From contig NZ_FNVS01000011.1 in assembly GCF_900108035.1 (NCBI RefSeq), positions 1 to 64,000 of the forward strand: DNA of 64,000 bases, in the 5' to 3' direction. The notes under the pieces were generated by a model. The model was not told the origin of the DNA. It saw nothing but the letters and a program-made list of their open reading frames with translations, and did no database searches. Origin of the DNA: Parabacteroides chinchillae. GTDB lineage: Bacteria > Bacteroidota > Bacteroidia > Bacteroidales > Tannerellaceae. The translations under genes and the position numbers were made by a program. Position 1 is the first letter of the stretch, and the number at the start of each line of letters is the position of its first letter. This document shows positions 47,169 to 56,670 of the stretch, piece after piece.

Positions 47169-48329
47169 ATGAGAAAGTTTTTTTTAAAAATACATTTATG
47201 GTTATCGATACCTTTTGGTATTATCATTGCTATTGTTTGCCTGACAGGGGCAATACTTGTATTTGAAACGGAGATATTGGAATTGTGTTATCCTTCACGC
47301 TATTTTGTAAAAGAGGTAAAGAACGAACCGCTTCCGCCTGCATCTCTAATAAGCTTGGCACAACAGCAACTTCCTTATTCTATGAAGATAAATGGCATTC
47401 GTATTTTTTCTGATCCAAAGCGAACATATCAGTTGGTTTTGCCGGGAAAGAAAGCTGCGGTTTTTATGAATCCATATACCGGAGAGATAACAGGAATAGA
47501 TGACGGACAAGGTTTCTTTATGCAGATGATGCGTCTCCACCGTTGGTTATTGGATGAATATAAACGGGACGGAGGTTTTTCGTGGGGAAAAACGCTTGTT
47601 GGTGTTTCTACACTAATACTGGTTATTATTATTGTCAGTGGTGTTTTTGTCTGGTTTCCGCGTAATAAGAAAGTAATGAAGAACAGGTTAAAAATAAAGA
47701 CTAAAGCCGGTTGGTTCCGATTCTTTTATGATCTGCATGTTTCGGGAGGTTTTTATGCTGCATTGCTTTTGCTTGTTCTGTGTTTAACTGGGTTGACCTG
47801 GTCTTTTGATTGGTATCGTAATGCTTTCTATACGGTTTTTGGAGTTAAGGCAACTCAAACACAAGTACATACTTCGCCTTCTTCTGCTTTGACCTCAAAA
47901 GAAACTTACGGAAAAAAGGCCGGTTCTCATGAACATTCCAATGCGGAAAGAAAAGAAAAACGGCAGAAAAAAACAGATTATACACAATGGGCGGATGTGT
48001 TAACGGCTTTGCAAAACCGCTATGCTAATTTTAATTCTATTACAATTCAAGATGGTTCGGCAACTGTATCTTCTCTTAAATATGGCAATACGCGAGGTAG
48101 TGACCGTTACTCTTTTAATCCGGCAACCGGTGAAATTACAGAAATTCAGTTATATGATGACCTTCCAAAATCCGGTAAGATAAGAGGATGGATTTATTCT
48201 GTACATGCAGGTTCCTGGGGTGGTATTATAACCCGGGTACTTTCCTGCTTGGTCTCATTGCTTGGAGTAATTTTTGCTGTAACAGGTTACTATTTCTGGT
48301 TGAAGAAGATGATGAGGAAACTAAAATAG
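47169..48329 (+). CDS. xusC: PepSY-associated transmembrane protein, XusC-like
   Basis: This 386-residue inner-membrane protein has four helices (about 12-34, 143-165, 195-215 and 355-378). Two PepSY-like periplasmic domains flank the middle helices, with YTGEITGIDDGQGFFMQMMRLHRWLL in two parts (YTGEITGIDDG and MQMMRLHRWLL) and a later FNPATGEITEIQLYDD with GWIYSVHAGSWGG. Conserved His residues near the helices suggest a role in heme or ferric-siderophore reduction, as proposed for PiuB-type proteins. A His/Lys-rich loop (GSHEHSNAERKEKRQKK) is notable. It is the last gene of the operon. Confidence 0.88.
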   Translation: MRKFFLKIHLWLSIPFGIIIAIVCLTGAILVFETEILELCYPSRYFVKEVKNEPLPPASLISLAQQQLPYSMKINGIRIFSDPKRTYQLVLPGKKAAVFMNPYTGEITGIDDGQGFFMQMMRLHRWLLDEYKRDGGFSWGKTLVGVSTLILVIIIVSGVFVWFPRNKKVMKNRLKIKTKAGWFRFFYDLHVSGGFYAALLLLVLCLTGLTWSFDWYRNAFYTVFGVKATQTQVHTSPSSALTSKETYGKKAGSHEHSNAERKEKRQKKTDYTQWADVLTALQNRYANFNSITIQDGSATVSSLKYGNTRGSDRYSFNPATGEITEIQLYDDLPKSGKIRGWIYSVHAGSWGGIITRVLSCLVSLLGVIFAVTGYYFWLKKMMRKLK

Positions 48330-48359
48330 TCGGCTTTGCATGATTGGAAATTTATAGGT

Positions 48360-48404
48360 AAAGGACTGTCTAATGAATTAAACTATTTAGACAGTCCTTT
48401 TTTA
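48360..48404 (+). terminator. terminator of the xus-like operon
   Basis: AAAGGACTGTCTAA (48360-48373) and TTAGACAGTCCTTT (48387-48400) form a 14-bp perfect stem and a T run follows. The remaining bases to 48625 hold only the promoter of the next gene. Confidence 0.85.
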
Positions 48405-48575
48405 TTACCTACCCTTTTTGTATAGCATCGTTCTCTAAGAACTACGGTTAACAATCATATCACACTCCTTGATTTTTCTTTCAAACCAGGCATAAATAAG
48501 ATAAACTAATTAATAAAACATCCTTTTTCAACTGTCTATGAAATAGAAACACAGCTTTTTATAAGAAATTATTAC

Positions 48576-48583
48576 TACTTTTG
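48576..48583 (+). promoter_or_regulatory. -7 element of the GT2/membrane-protein pair
   Basis: TACTTTTG matches the -7 consensus and lies 42 nt before the ATG at 48626. The -33 region is T-rich without an exact TTTG. Confidence 0.5.
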
Positions 48584-48625
48584 CATAAATAAACAAAGTT
48601 CTTAGAGTACTGAGAAAGTCAATCT

Positions 48626-49348
48626 ATGGAAAACAGTCGAAACAAAACACTATCTATCATTATTCCTTCTTACAATGAAGAAAGGACTATAGTGCAGATA
48701 CTTAATAAAATAATATCAGTTCAACTCATTGAACAAACCCAAAAGGAGATTATCATTGTAGATGATGGTTCTAAGGACTCGACCAAAGAGCTGGTTAACA
48801 ATTACATTTCATCTCACCCTAATGAGAGCATATATTTAATTCAACATACAGTCAATCAAGGAAAAGGGATGGCTATACGTACGGGTATAACAAAAGTATC
48901 AGGCGATTATGTTATTATTCAGGATGCTGATTTAGAATATGAACCGGAAGACTATAATCTACTTTTACCGGAACTAATATATAATCAGAAAAAAGTTGTG
49001 TACGGATCACGCTTTCTTATAAAAGAAAATAAACATTCATACCAAAGCTTTTATTACGGAGGATTATTAGTCACTACTGTCACAAACATACTGTTTAACC
49101 AACATTTAACAGACGAACCTACTTGCTATAAAGCTTTTAACAGCGAGTTCTTGAAATCAATCCCTTTAAAATGTACTGGCTTTGAATTCTGTCCGGAAGT
49201 AACAGCCAAAGTGGCAAAATACGGAATTAAGATAAAAGAGATTCCTATTCATTATTATCCCCGTTCGATTAATGAAGGCAAAAAAATCCGATGGACAGAT
49301 GGTATAGAAGCTATTTGGATACTTATTAAATATCGTTTTACTGATTAA
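48626..49348 (+). CDS. GT2 glycosyltransferase, polyprenyl-phosphate sugar transferase type
   Basis: This 240-residue soluble GT-A enzyme resembles DPM1-type transferases. It shows LSIIIPSYNEERTI, the nucleotide-binding IIVDDGSKDSTKELV, the metal-binding IIQDADLEYEPEDY and VVYGSRF. It should load a sugar onto a polyprenyl phosphate at the inner membrane face, providing a donor for a GT-C enzyme. The next gene, 10 bp on, is a polytopic protein that could be that GT-C partner. No membrane helix is seen. Confidence 0.88.
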   Translation: MENSRNKTLSIIIPSYNEERTIVQILNKIISVQLIEQTQKEIIIVDDGSKDSTKELVNNYISSHPNESIYLIQHTVNQGKGMAIRTGITKVSGDYVIIQDADLEYEPEDYNLLLPELIYNQKKVVYGSRFLIKENKHSYQSFYYGGLLVTTVTNILFNQHLTDEPTCYKAFNSEFLKSIPLKCTGFEFCPEVTAKVAKYGIKIKEIPIHYYPRSINEGKKIRWTDGIEAIWILIKYRFTD

Positions 49349-49358
49349 CCTATTCAAC

Positions 49359-50822
49359 ATGAAAAGTTTTAAAGATTTTATTCGCTACATATCGTTTAAA
49401 GAACAAAAAACAGAACTCTGCGTTTTAATACTTTTAATAAGTATAATCGGCGTTCTATTTTATAATTTATACCCTTTTCCTTTTGTATTTCCTGATACAG
49501 GAGCTTACATACTATCGGCACAAAGCGGAATATTAAACATATATAGACCAATGGGGTATTCTTATTACTTACAATTTCTGCATAGCATAAACAGTAGTTT
49601 CAGTTTCATCTTCATTGCGTCATATTTCTTCAATGCGTTAATATCTTTATTCTTTTTGTATTCGTTCAAATACTTAATCGAACTAAAGAATAAATGGATA
49701 TTCTATGGGCTTTGTTTATTTGTATTCTTATCACCAACCATCCTGTTCAGTACCAATTTCTTAATGAGCGACGGATTATTCAATACACTAACAATTTTAT
49801 TTATGGCCACAGCTTTATGGATGGTTTACAGTTCAAATATCTGGATAATTATTATTCATCTATGCTGCCTTGCCATGCTATATAATGTCAGATATGCAGG
49901 TATGTTTTATGTACCAGTATCAATGATAGTCCTATTTCTGGCTTTTCAAAAAAAAGCTATTATATTACGAATAATCATTGCCTGCATTCCAATAGCCTTA
50001 TTGCTCTTTCTGCAAAATTCTACACGGGCCGAATATAAAAAAGTAACCGGAGTAAACACAACTTCCGGATTTGGAGGATGGCAGTTAATGAACAACGCTT
50101 CTGTACTAATTCCTAAAGCTAAACAACTACCCGTAACTAAATTTGACACAGAATTAGAACAGCTATATCATAAATTCCTCATCTCCTGCCCCGATTCCAT
50201 TTTCACAACCCAGGCGGCATTGTCAACCGGGCTTATGTGGGATCAAACCTCTCCTTTTAAACAGTTTGTATTTTACTACATGCAAATGACCAACCGTCCT
50301 TACCCTATTGCCTGGGTAGAAGCAGGAGAATTATATTCTAAATATGCACAGAAACTAATATTTACATATCCCTTCGATTTTATTACCAGTTTCATTATTC
50401 CTTCTTTCACAGGTTTCTTTGAATTCAGAGAGATAGGAGAACATGGTGGTGAATTTAAAAATGAGAAAATGTATCAAGATTACTACAACATTCAGATAGA
50501 TAACTATAAACACACTTGCAATCTATTCTCTGACATAAACCCGGCACGGCACATTCTGCACTATATTTATTGGATAATATTTGCCGCTGCTTCAATCTAT
50601 TTCTTTGTTACAACGCGTAAAAGTAGTTTCGCGGATAAATATTGGCAAACATCTGGTCTTCTACTTTCCTTTATTATCATATACATTGGCATTTCTGCTT
50701 TAGCAAGTCCCAATACAACATGGAGATACGCAATGCCGATATATATACCTTCCATCTTATTTATCGGAAGCATTTTAAATGAGCTATTAATAAAAACATC
50801 ATTAAAAAACAAAATAAAGTAA
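49359..50822 (+). CDS. polytopic membrane protein, possible GT-C glycosyltransferase
   Basis: This 487-residue protein has about ten predicted helices. Its first periplasmic loop carries [17 protein letters not shown], and an acidic residue in that loop is what GT-C enzymes use for catalysis. Later loops (for example [20 protein letters not shown] and [14 protein letters not shown]) have no family I recognise. Pairing with a DPM1-like GT2 supports a role as polyprenyl-phosphate-sugar dependent transferase (inference). It could also be a flippase-like or unknown protein. Confidence 0.7.
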   Translation: MKSFKDFIRYISFKEQKTELCVLILLISIIGVLFYNLYPFPFVFPDTGAYILSAQSGILNIYRPMGYSYYLQFLHSINSSFSFIFIASYFFNALISLFFLYSFKYLIELKNKWIFYGLCLFVFLSPTILFSTNFLMSDGLFNTLTILFMATALWMVYSSNIWIIIIHLCCLAMLYNVRYAGMFYVPVSMIVLFLAFQKKAIILRIIIACIPIALLLFLQNSTRAEYKKVTGVNTTSGFGGWQLMNNASVLIPKAKQLPVTKFDTELEQLYHKFLISCPDSIFTTQAALSTGLMWDQTSPFKQFVFYYMQMTNRPYPIAWVEAGELYSKYAQKLIFTYPFDFITSFIIPSFTGFFEFREIGEHGGEFKNEKMYQDYYNIQIDNYKHTCNLFSDINPARHILHYIYWIIFAAASIYFFVTTRKSSFADKYWQTSGLLLSFIIIYIGISALASPNTTWRYAMPIYIPSILFIGSILNELLIKTSLKNKIK

Positions 50823-50823
50823 C

Positions 50824-50831
50824 TACCTTTG
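50824..50831 (+). promoter_or_regulatory. -7 element of ahcY
   Basis: TACCTTTG overlaps the end of the preceding gene and lies 32 nt before the ahcY ATG. ahcY is therefore probably transcribed on its own. Confidence 0.5.
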
Positions 50832-50863
50832 TAGCCTTTAAAAACACTTATAGTAATTTTATT

Positions 50864-52282
50864 ATGTCTCAATTATTTCCAACTAATCTGCCTTATAAAG
50901 TAGCAGATATGGGTTTGGCAGAATTCGGCCGTAAGGAAATCGAAATCTCCGAACACGAAATGCCGGGATTGATGGCGCTTCGCAAGAAGTATGCCGATCA
51001 GAAACCTCTGAAAGGTGCACGTATCACCGGCTCACTGCATATGACTATCCAGACTGCAGTGTTAATCGAAACATTAGTTGCGTTGGGAGCAGATGTACGC
51101 TGGGCAAGCTGCAACATCTTCTCTACACAGGATCATGCCGCTGCCGCTATCGCTGCATCAGGAGTTCCGGTATTTGCCTGGAAAGGCGAAACACTGGAAG
51201 AATACTGGTGGTGTACAGATATGGCATTACGCTTCCCTGACGGCAAAGGCCCGAACCTGATTGTAGATGACGGTGGCGATGCCTCTTTATTAGTTCACAT
51301 GGGGTACCGTGCTGAAAACGACGCCGAAACAATAAATCGTAAAGGTGGTAATCATGAAGAACAAGTAATTCTGGACACATTACACCGCATTTTGGCAGAA
51401 GATAATACGCGTTGGCACCGTACTATAGCTGAAATGAAAGGCGTATCGGAAGAAACTACTACCGGTGTACACCGTCTGTATCAGATGATGGAACGTGGCG
51501 AGCTGCTGGTTCCTGCTATTAATGTAAATGACTCCGTTACAAAGTCCAAATTCGATAACTTATATGGTTGCCGTGAATCATTAGCTGATGGTATCAAACG
51601 TGCTACCGATGTAATGATTGCAGGTAAAGTTGTGGTTGTTGCCGGATACGGTGATGTAGGAAAAGGCTGCGCACATTCTATGCGTACATACGGTGCCCGT
51701 GTAATTGTTACAGAGATAGACCCGATTTGTGCACTTCAGGCTGCAATGGAAGGCTTCGAGGTAACCTCGATGGAAGAAGCTATTAAAGAAGGAAACATAT
51801 TCGTTACTACAACCGGCAATTGCGACATCATTACTATCGAACACATGACACAAATGAAAGACCAGGCAATTATCTGCAACATTGGTCACTTCGATAACGA
51901 AATCCAGGTAGAAAAGCTAGTAAACTATCCTAATATCCAGCATACCAATATCAAACCTCAGGTTGATAAATACACATTCCCCAACGGCAATTCTATCTTC
52001 CTTTTGGCAGAAGGCCGTTTGGTAAACCTGGGATGCGCAACAGGACATCCTTCTTTCGTGATGAGTAACTCATTTACGAACCAGGTATTAGCCCAAATGG
52101 ATTTATGGCAGATGGCTTACGAAGTAGGTGTTTACCGTCTTCCGAAACGTCTGGACGAAGAAGTTGCTCGCTTGCATCTGGAGCGTATTGGCGTCAAGCT
52201 ATCCACTCTTTCACAAAAGCAGGCCGACTATATCGGTGTTCCAGTAGAAGGTCCGTACAAAGCTGATCACTATAGATATTAA
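50864..52282 (+). CDS. ahcY: adenosylhomocysteinase
   Basis: This 472-residue NAD-dependent enzyme splits S-adenosylhomocysteine into adenosine and homocysteine and so keeps methylation going. It shows [20 protein letters not shown], the NAD-binding Rossmann stretch [29 protein letters not shown] and the C-terminal [10 protein letters not shown] with its conserved Lys/Tyr. Length is standard. Its place among glycan genes looks like chance and not a pathway link. Confidence 0.97.
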   Translation: MSQLFPTNLPYKVADMGLAEFGRKEIEISEHEMPGLMALRKKYADQKPLKGARITGSLHMTIQTAVLIETLVALGADVRWASCNIFSTQDHAAAAIAASGVPVFAWKGETLEEYWWCTDMALRFPDGKGPNLIVDDGGDASLLVHMGYRAENDAETINRKGGNHEEQVILDTLHRILAEDNTRWHRTIAEMKGVSEETTTGVHRLYQMMERGELLVPAINVNDSVTKSKFDNLYGCRESLADGIKRATDVMIAGKVVVVAGYGDVGKGCAHSMRTYGARVIVTEIDPICALQAAMEGFEVTSMEEAIKEGNIFVTTTGNCDIITIEHMTQMKDQAIICNIGHFDNEIQVEKLVNYPNIQHTNIKPQVDKYTFPNGNSIFLLAEGRLVNLGCATGHPSFVMSNSFTNQVLAQMDLWQMAYEVGVYRLPKRLDEEVARLHLERIGVKLSTLSQKQADYIGVPVEGPYKADHYRY

Positions 52283-52288
52283 TTCAGG

Positions 52289-52334
52289 TGACAGTGGACA
52301 GTTAAAAATACCGCTGCGCACCTGTCCACTGTCA
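52289..52334 (+). terminator. 13-bp inverted repeat after ahcY
   Basis: TGACAGTGGACAG (52289-52301) and CTGTCCACTGTCA (52322-52334) are perfect complements around a 20-nt loop. Only moderate T-richness follows, so it may be a terminator or one copy of a dispersed repeat. It occupies nearly the whole gap between ahcY and the next gene. Confidence 0.5.
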
Positions 52335-52353
52335 ACCGTCAACTACAACCAAT

Positions 52354-53478
52354 ATGAAAATCGCTATCCTCTCCCCTGTCTATCCCTACCGTGGAGGCAT
52401 TGCCCAGTTTAGCGCCATGCTATACACTCAATTGCAAAAAGAAGGACACGAAGTAAAGGCTTTCAACTTTTCACGCCTTTATCCCGATTTTCTTTTCCCC
52501 GGCAAAACGCAATATGTAGAAGAAGGAGACAGAGCGATAAAGGTAGATAGTGTTCGTTCATTAGACAGCATTAATCCTATAAGCTATTGCAAAACTGTAA
52601 AAGAAATTAAAACATTTGCTCCAGACGTGTTGATCATAAGTTACTGGATGTCTTTCTTTGTCCCTGGGTATGCACACATTGCAAACCGGATGAAGAAGCA
52701 TTGCAAAGTAATAACCCTTATCCATAACGCTATTCCGCACGAACCCCGTTTCTTTGACAAACCGATGGCAAAATTATTATTCAAACAAAGTCATGGTTTT
52801 ATCGTGATGAGTGATACGGTAAAGAATGATTTGGAATCGCTCTGTAACAGTGCTAAGTATATACAAAACCCTCATCCTTTATATAATCATTTTGGTAAAA
52901 AGCAAGACAAAGAAAAAGCCCACCAATCCCTAGCTCTTGATCCCTGCAAGAAAACTTTACTGTTTTTCGGCCTTATACGCGATTATAAAGGGCTTGACTT
53001 GTTAATAGAGGCAATGTCCAAACTGGATGAAAGCTATCAGCTGCTGATTGCCGGAGAATGTTATGGCAACTACGACAAATACCAGATCTTAATTGAGGCG
53101 TCACCAGCCTGCAAACGTATTTATTCATACAACCGGTATATTGCAGATAATGAAATACCTGTATTTTTTTCAGCTGCCGATGCTCTGATTCTGCCCTATC
53201 GTTCGGCAACTCAAAGCGGCGTAGTATCTATAGCCTATCACTATAACCTACCGATGCTTAGTACACCTGTAGGTGACTTTCAGCATAGTATTGCCGACCC
53301 GGGAACGGGTATTGTCGTACCTGAAATATCTTCACAAGCCATAGCCCAAGGAATTAAAGACTTGCTATCACCCGAAAAATTGCTTATTATTGCTGACAAC
53401 ATAGAAAAAGAAAAAGCTGTTCTTTCATGGGAAAGTCTCACAAAAAAACTGCTTCATTTTATCAACACAGATTTATAA
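52354..53478 (+). CDS. GT4-family glycosyltransferase
   Basis: This 374-residue GT-B enzyme has the glycine-rich acceptor loop SPVYPYRGGIAQFSAML at the N-terminus. The C-terminal nucleotide-sugar half shows LLFFGLIRDYKGLDLLIEAM, VFFSAADALILPYRSATQSG and LPMLSTPVGDF. It should add a sugar to a lipid-linked or surface glycan in the cytoplasm. It begins 71 bp after ahcY. The acceptor and sugar cannot be told from sequence. Confidence 0.9.
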   Translation: MKIAILSPVYPYRGGIAQFSAMLYTQLQKEGHEVKAFNFSRLYPDFLFPGKTQYVEEGDRAIKVDSVRSLDSINPISYCKTVKEIKTFAPDVLIISYWMSFFVPGYAHIANRMKKHCKVITLIHNAIPHEPRFFDKPMAKLLFKQSHGFIVMSDTVKNDLESLCNSAKYIQNPHPLYNHFGKKQDKEKAHQSLALDPCKKTLLFFGLIRDYKGLDLLIEAMSKLDESYQLLIAGECYGNYDKYQILIEASPACKRIYSYNRYIADNEIPVFFSAADALILPYRSATQSGVVSIAYHYNLPMLSTPVGDFQHSIADPGTGIVVPEISSQAIAQGIKDLLSPEKLLIIADNIEKEKAVLSWESLTKKLLHFINTDL

Positions 53479-53529
53479 AACGGAACCTCAACCTTCTAGG
53501 ATAGGTATGCCCGTACCTTCATATCATAA

Positions 53530-53854
53530 GCTTTTTAGGGACATTCAATGATAGATTCTTTTTAATCATGCGCTATGCGGCTTTACTCTGTCTGTTTTTG
53601 ATTTTGTCAATCATCAATATAGCGTTTGCCGTATGTATTCCGAAATGCCTTGAACGAGATGTGTTCGATGAACGAGATCCCGTCTATCTGTATGTTGTTG
53701 ACCTTTGCACCGAACTCGACAGATTTTGTCTCCTTACCCCTTACGATAGGGCGTACATAATGACGGTTGACACAAAAAGCCAACTATTTCATGTTCAAAG
53801 CATTGCGAATCAGTTGGCTGATTTTTTTATTATTTGCTGAATATCCCTAAAAAC
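53530..53854 (-). mobile_element. shrunken IS remnant with terminal inverted repeats
   Basis: GCTTTTTAGGGACATTC (53530-53546) and the inverted GAATATCCCTAAAAAC (53839-53854) look like terminal inverted repeats with few differences. Between them, on the minus strand, a short piece of a DDE transposase remains (53607-53790). At about 325 bp the element is far shorter than an intact IS and cannot move itself. Confidence 0.7.
53607..53790 (-). pseudogene. fragment of an IS5/IS1182-type DDE transposase
   Basis: One frame encodes NRHYVRPIVRGKETKS, then VEFGAKVNNIQIDGISFIEH and ISFKAFRNTYGKRYIDD before a stop at 53607. The VRPIVRGKE and EFGAK blocks are characteristic of the catalytic part of Bacteroidetes DDE_Tnp_1-type transposases. 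A stop codon lies directly upstream in the same frame, and both ends of the protein are gone. Confidence 0.75.
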
Positions 53855-53894
53855 AAAAAAAGGTGATTGCTCCTTTGTCTGGGACAATCACCTT
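53855..53894 (-). terminator. terminator of the surface-glycan operon
   Basis: AAGGTGATTG (53860-53869) and CAATCACCTT (53885-53894) form a 10-bp perfect stem. On the minus strand it is followed by a long T run that reaches the edge of the IS remnant. It ends the seven-gene minus-strand operon. Confidence 0.75.
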
Positions 53895-53944
53895 ATAAAG
53901 ATCTCTCCAATCATATATTAAGTTTGGTTAAAATAGATCTTTTA

Positions 53945-54000
53945 TTTCATAGTTAAGTTGTTTTTTCATAGTTAAGTTGTTTTTTCATAGTTAAGGTCTT
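53945..54000. repeat. 19-bp tandem repeat, nearly three copies
   Basis: The unit CATAGTTAAGTTGTTTTTT starts at 53948, 53967 and 53986, the last copy diverging after AAG. It lies in the gap downstream of the YfhO-like gene. The rest of 53479-54116 outside the IS remnant and terminator holds nothing I can name. Confidence 0.8.
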
Positions 54001-54116
54001 GATTATTATGTCCTACAAAGGAAGCGATTGTTTTTGAGAAATGCAAATTTTTTCCAAATTAATTTTAAAAATAACCTATCCACATTATTCAACAACAAAT
54101 CATTTTCTTTTGATAT

Positions 54117-56648
54117 TTATAAGTTTTCGTTATCTCTGAAAGGAGAATTTTTTTTTCTATTTATAATATTCCAAATAGAATAACCTACAGCAACAACGAG
54201 CAAAAGCAGAATAACAAATCCGCTATACGCTGCTACATTCGTAGCTATAATATACCCTTGTGGTTTAAACTCAAACACAATCTGATGCTCTCCGGCAGGT
54301 ACTAATATACCTCTTAGTATCCAGTCCACACGGAAATGAGAAGCCGGTTTACCATCTATATATGCATTCCAACCCGGCTGGTAATAGATTTCAGAGAATA
54401 CAGCCAATTGTTCGGATGAAGTGATGGAAGTATATACCAGCCTATTCGGACGATAACTATCCAGTTTGATCGTAGCCGTAGAATCCGGTTGTGGAGTAAA
54501 TCCTTTCAGATCATCAGCAAAGCGCTTATCCACAACAGCTGTTTGCAAAGGATTAATTGTATTTAATGCAGCAATTTCGGCATCCGCATTCTCTACAATA
54601 TCCACTTTATCTACAAACCAGGCATTGCCATAAGCAAACGGATTCACTAATGGAGGTTGCTCAGGGTTGTAAATAATATAACGGGTATTCAACATATTCA
54701 GGGAGTGGTTTGCAGCCAAAGCAGGCAATAGGTCATTCACTGTTTGCGCATTCTTAAGAGCTTCTATTGTTGTACCTATTTCACCTTGCAGACGATGATC
54801 TATCAACTCCTGATACCTCCTTAACTTAGCAGCATGATAACCGCCAATAGAATGATGATAGTAGGATGTATTAGTTTCCAGAAACGGATTATTCAGATTC
54901 AGTACACGATAAGAAGTAGTATCTTTCAGTATTTCCGTATCAGCAACCGAAGGCTTGAATATCTCTTTTGTCTTATTAGGACTCACAAAGTTACTATCAT
55001 TCAGATAACGTTTATCTACGCCCCATAAATCGACAAGAATCAAAATTGCAACCCCAGCACTTACTATTATTGCAGCCGTCGGCTTATCCTTAGCCTTATT
55101 ATACCAAAATAACAAACCAGCCCCTAACAAAATAAAGACCAATGAACGTAACGCATCAGAAGAAGCCAAAGATGCACGATCTATCAATAATGCATTATAG
55201 TACCAATCCGGCAACTGATATTGAGCATCAAAAGAAGAACGAAAATCAAGAAAGGCACTTGGCATTATCCAAAGAATCAATGATAAGCCACCTGTAATAG
55301 CCAAAGCTCCTATCATCCCATGCTTAAATGCTTTCGCATCCACATTATCAGATAATATCTCCTTCAACCCCCAAATCCCTACAATCGGGAATATCAATTC
55401 CGGTATAACCAAAGCAAATTCTACCGTACGAAACTTATTATATAGCGGAAGATAATGGAATAAAAACGTATTGAATGAATCAAAATTACGTCCCAAAGCC
55501 ATCAGTATAAGAAACATTGTGCCGGCAAATACCCACCATTTCATAGGATTTCTAATCACAAACATTCCCAATACAAAGAGGAAGCAAACCAAAGCTCCAA
55601 AATAAACAGGTCCCGATGTAAACGATTTATCACCCCAATATGTAGGCGCTTGTACTTCCTTACCCACCTGAGCACCTTTCGCTTTCAGTTCTTTATACAA
55701 TTCAGAATCGCTACCCAGCATTCCTCCGGAGCCACCACCATAGGCATTCGGTACAAGTAATGTCAACAATTCGCTTTTGCCATAACTCCATGCAAAAGCA
55801 TAATCTTTATCTAATCCGGAAGATATCTTCTCACCACTCGGTGTAGTTGTAGTCAGTTCCGTAGCCCCACGAATAGAGTGTTGCCCCAGATCCCAGTTTA
55901 CATACATTCCTCCTGCATTCGGCATTACAGCTACTATGACACAAGCAGCCATAATTCCCGTCGTTTTAGCAAGTTCTGCAAACGCTTTTTCTTTTACTTT
56001 CCAGACAGCATATCCCAAGTATATAAAGAGACAAATCAGTACTAAATAATAAGTCATCTGAATATGGCCATAATTTACAGAACAAGCTACTCCCAACAAG
56101 AACAGAGCAGCTCCCCAGAGCCACTTCTTCTTAAAGAGAAGAACCATTCCTGCTAACGTCACAGGCATAAATGCAATTACCCAAGCTTGTGTAATATGTC
56201 CGGCTTCTATAATGATAATATTAAATGAGGTAAATCCAAATGCAATAGAACCGGCAATAGCCAGCCATACATTTACTCCCATGATACACATTAAAAGATA
56301 AAAACATACCATTCCGGCAAAAACGATACCCGCATCATAAGCCCCCAGTTTCAACAATAAGCTGGAGACTACCCCATAGCTAGGCAATTGCGGAGCAGGA
56401 TTTCCATATCCCGAAACATACGGCATTCCCCCAAACATCGCATCAGACCAAGCACTAAACTCACCTGGTTGGGCTGTCTTTGCATACTTGTCCATTTGGC
56501 TATGGCCCATTCCTGCATGTTTTTCCATATCCCCCTGACGCACTTGTTTTCCTTCAAACACTGCCGGAGAGAAATAAACAGCAGATATGGCTAAAAACAC
56601 GATTAGGGCAAGTACATGCTTACCCCATTTCTTCACTAAATCTTGCAT
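54117..56648 (-). CDS. YfhO-family polytopic membrane protein
   Basis: This 843-residue protein has about a dozen helices, followed by a large extracytoplasmic domain (about residues 590-800) and one C-terminal helix. The first loop has FEGKQVRQGDMEKHAGMGHS, matching the acidic first loop of GT-C-type YfhO proteins. The region near 790 shows EIYYQPGWNAYIDGKPASHF and LRGILVPAGEHQIVFEFKP, which is the typical YfhO ending. Family members glycosylate cell-surface polymers in Firmicutes. The frame is open to 56726, but the ATG at 56648 fits the first helix and avoids overlap with the upstream GT2. It is the last gene of the operon. Confidence 0.85.
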   Translation of the reverse strand: MQDLVKKWGKHVLALIVFLAISAVYFSPAVFEGKQVRQGDMEKHAGMGHSQMDKYAKTAQPGEFSAWSDAMFGGMPYVSGYGNPAPQLPSYGVVSSLLLKLGAYDAGIVFAGMVCFYLLMCIMGVNVWLAIAGSIAFGFTSFNIIIIEAGHITQAWVIAFMPVTLAGMVLLFKKKWLWGAALFLLGVACSVNYGHIQMTYYLVLICLFIYLGYAVWKVKEKAFAELAKTTGIMAACVIVAVMPNAGGMYVNWDLGQHSIRGATELTTTTPSGEKISSGLDKDYAFAWSYGKSELLTLLVPNAYGGGSGGMLGSDSELYKELKAKGAQVGKEVQAPTYWGDKSFTSGPVYFGALVCFLFVLGMFVIRNPMKWWVFAGTMFLILMALGRNFDSFNTFLFHYLPLYNKFRTVEFALVIPELIFPIVGIWGLKEILSDNVDAKAFKHGMIGALAITGGLSLILWIMPSAFLDFRSSFDAQYQLPDWYYNALLIDRASLASSDALRSLVFILLGAGLLFWYNKAKDKPTAAIIVSAGVAILILVDLWGVDKRYLNDSNFVSPNKTKEIFKPSVADTEILKDTTSYRVLNLNNPFLETNTSYYHHSIGGYHAAKLRRYQELIDHRLQGEIGTTIEALKNAQTVNDLLPALAANHSLNMLNTRYIIYNPEQPPLVNPFAYGNAWFVDKVDIVENADAEIAALNTINPLQTAVVDKRFADDLKGFTPQPDSTATIKLDSYRPNRLVYTSITSSEQLAVFSEIYYQPGWNAYIDGKPASHFRVDWILRGILVPAGEHQIVFEFKPQGYIIATNVAAYSGFVILLLLVVAVGYSIWNIINRKKNSPFRDNENL

Positions 56649-56670
56649 ATATAAATTATCTGTTTTCTTT

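Noticed and set aside
50864-52282. ahcY as a member of the glycan operon
   Set aside because: It has its own -7 element and a housekeeping function; the proximity looks incidental.
53568-53840. 90-codon plus-strand frame with a signal-like start
   Set aside because: It is the complement of the transposase remnant read on the minus strand, which gives a recognisable protein.
53945-54000. Possible CRISPR array
   Set aside because: The units are directly abutting 19-bp copies without spacers, and no cas genes are present.
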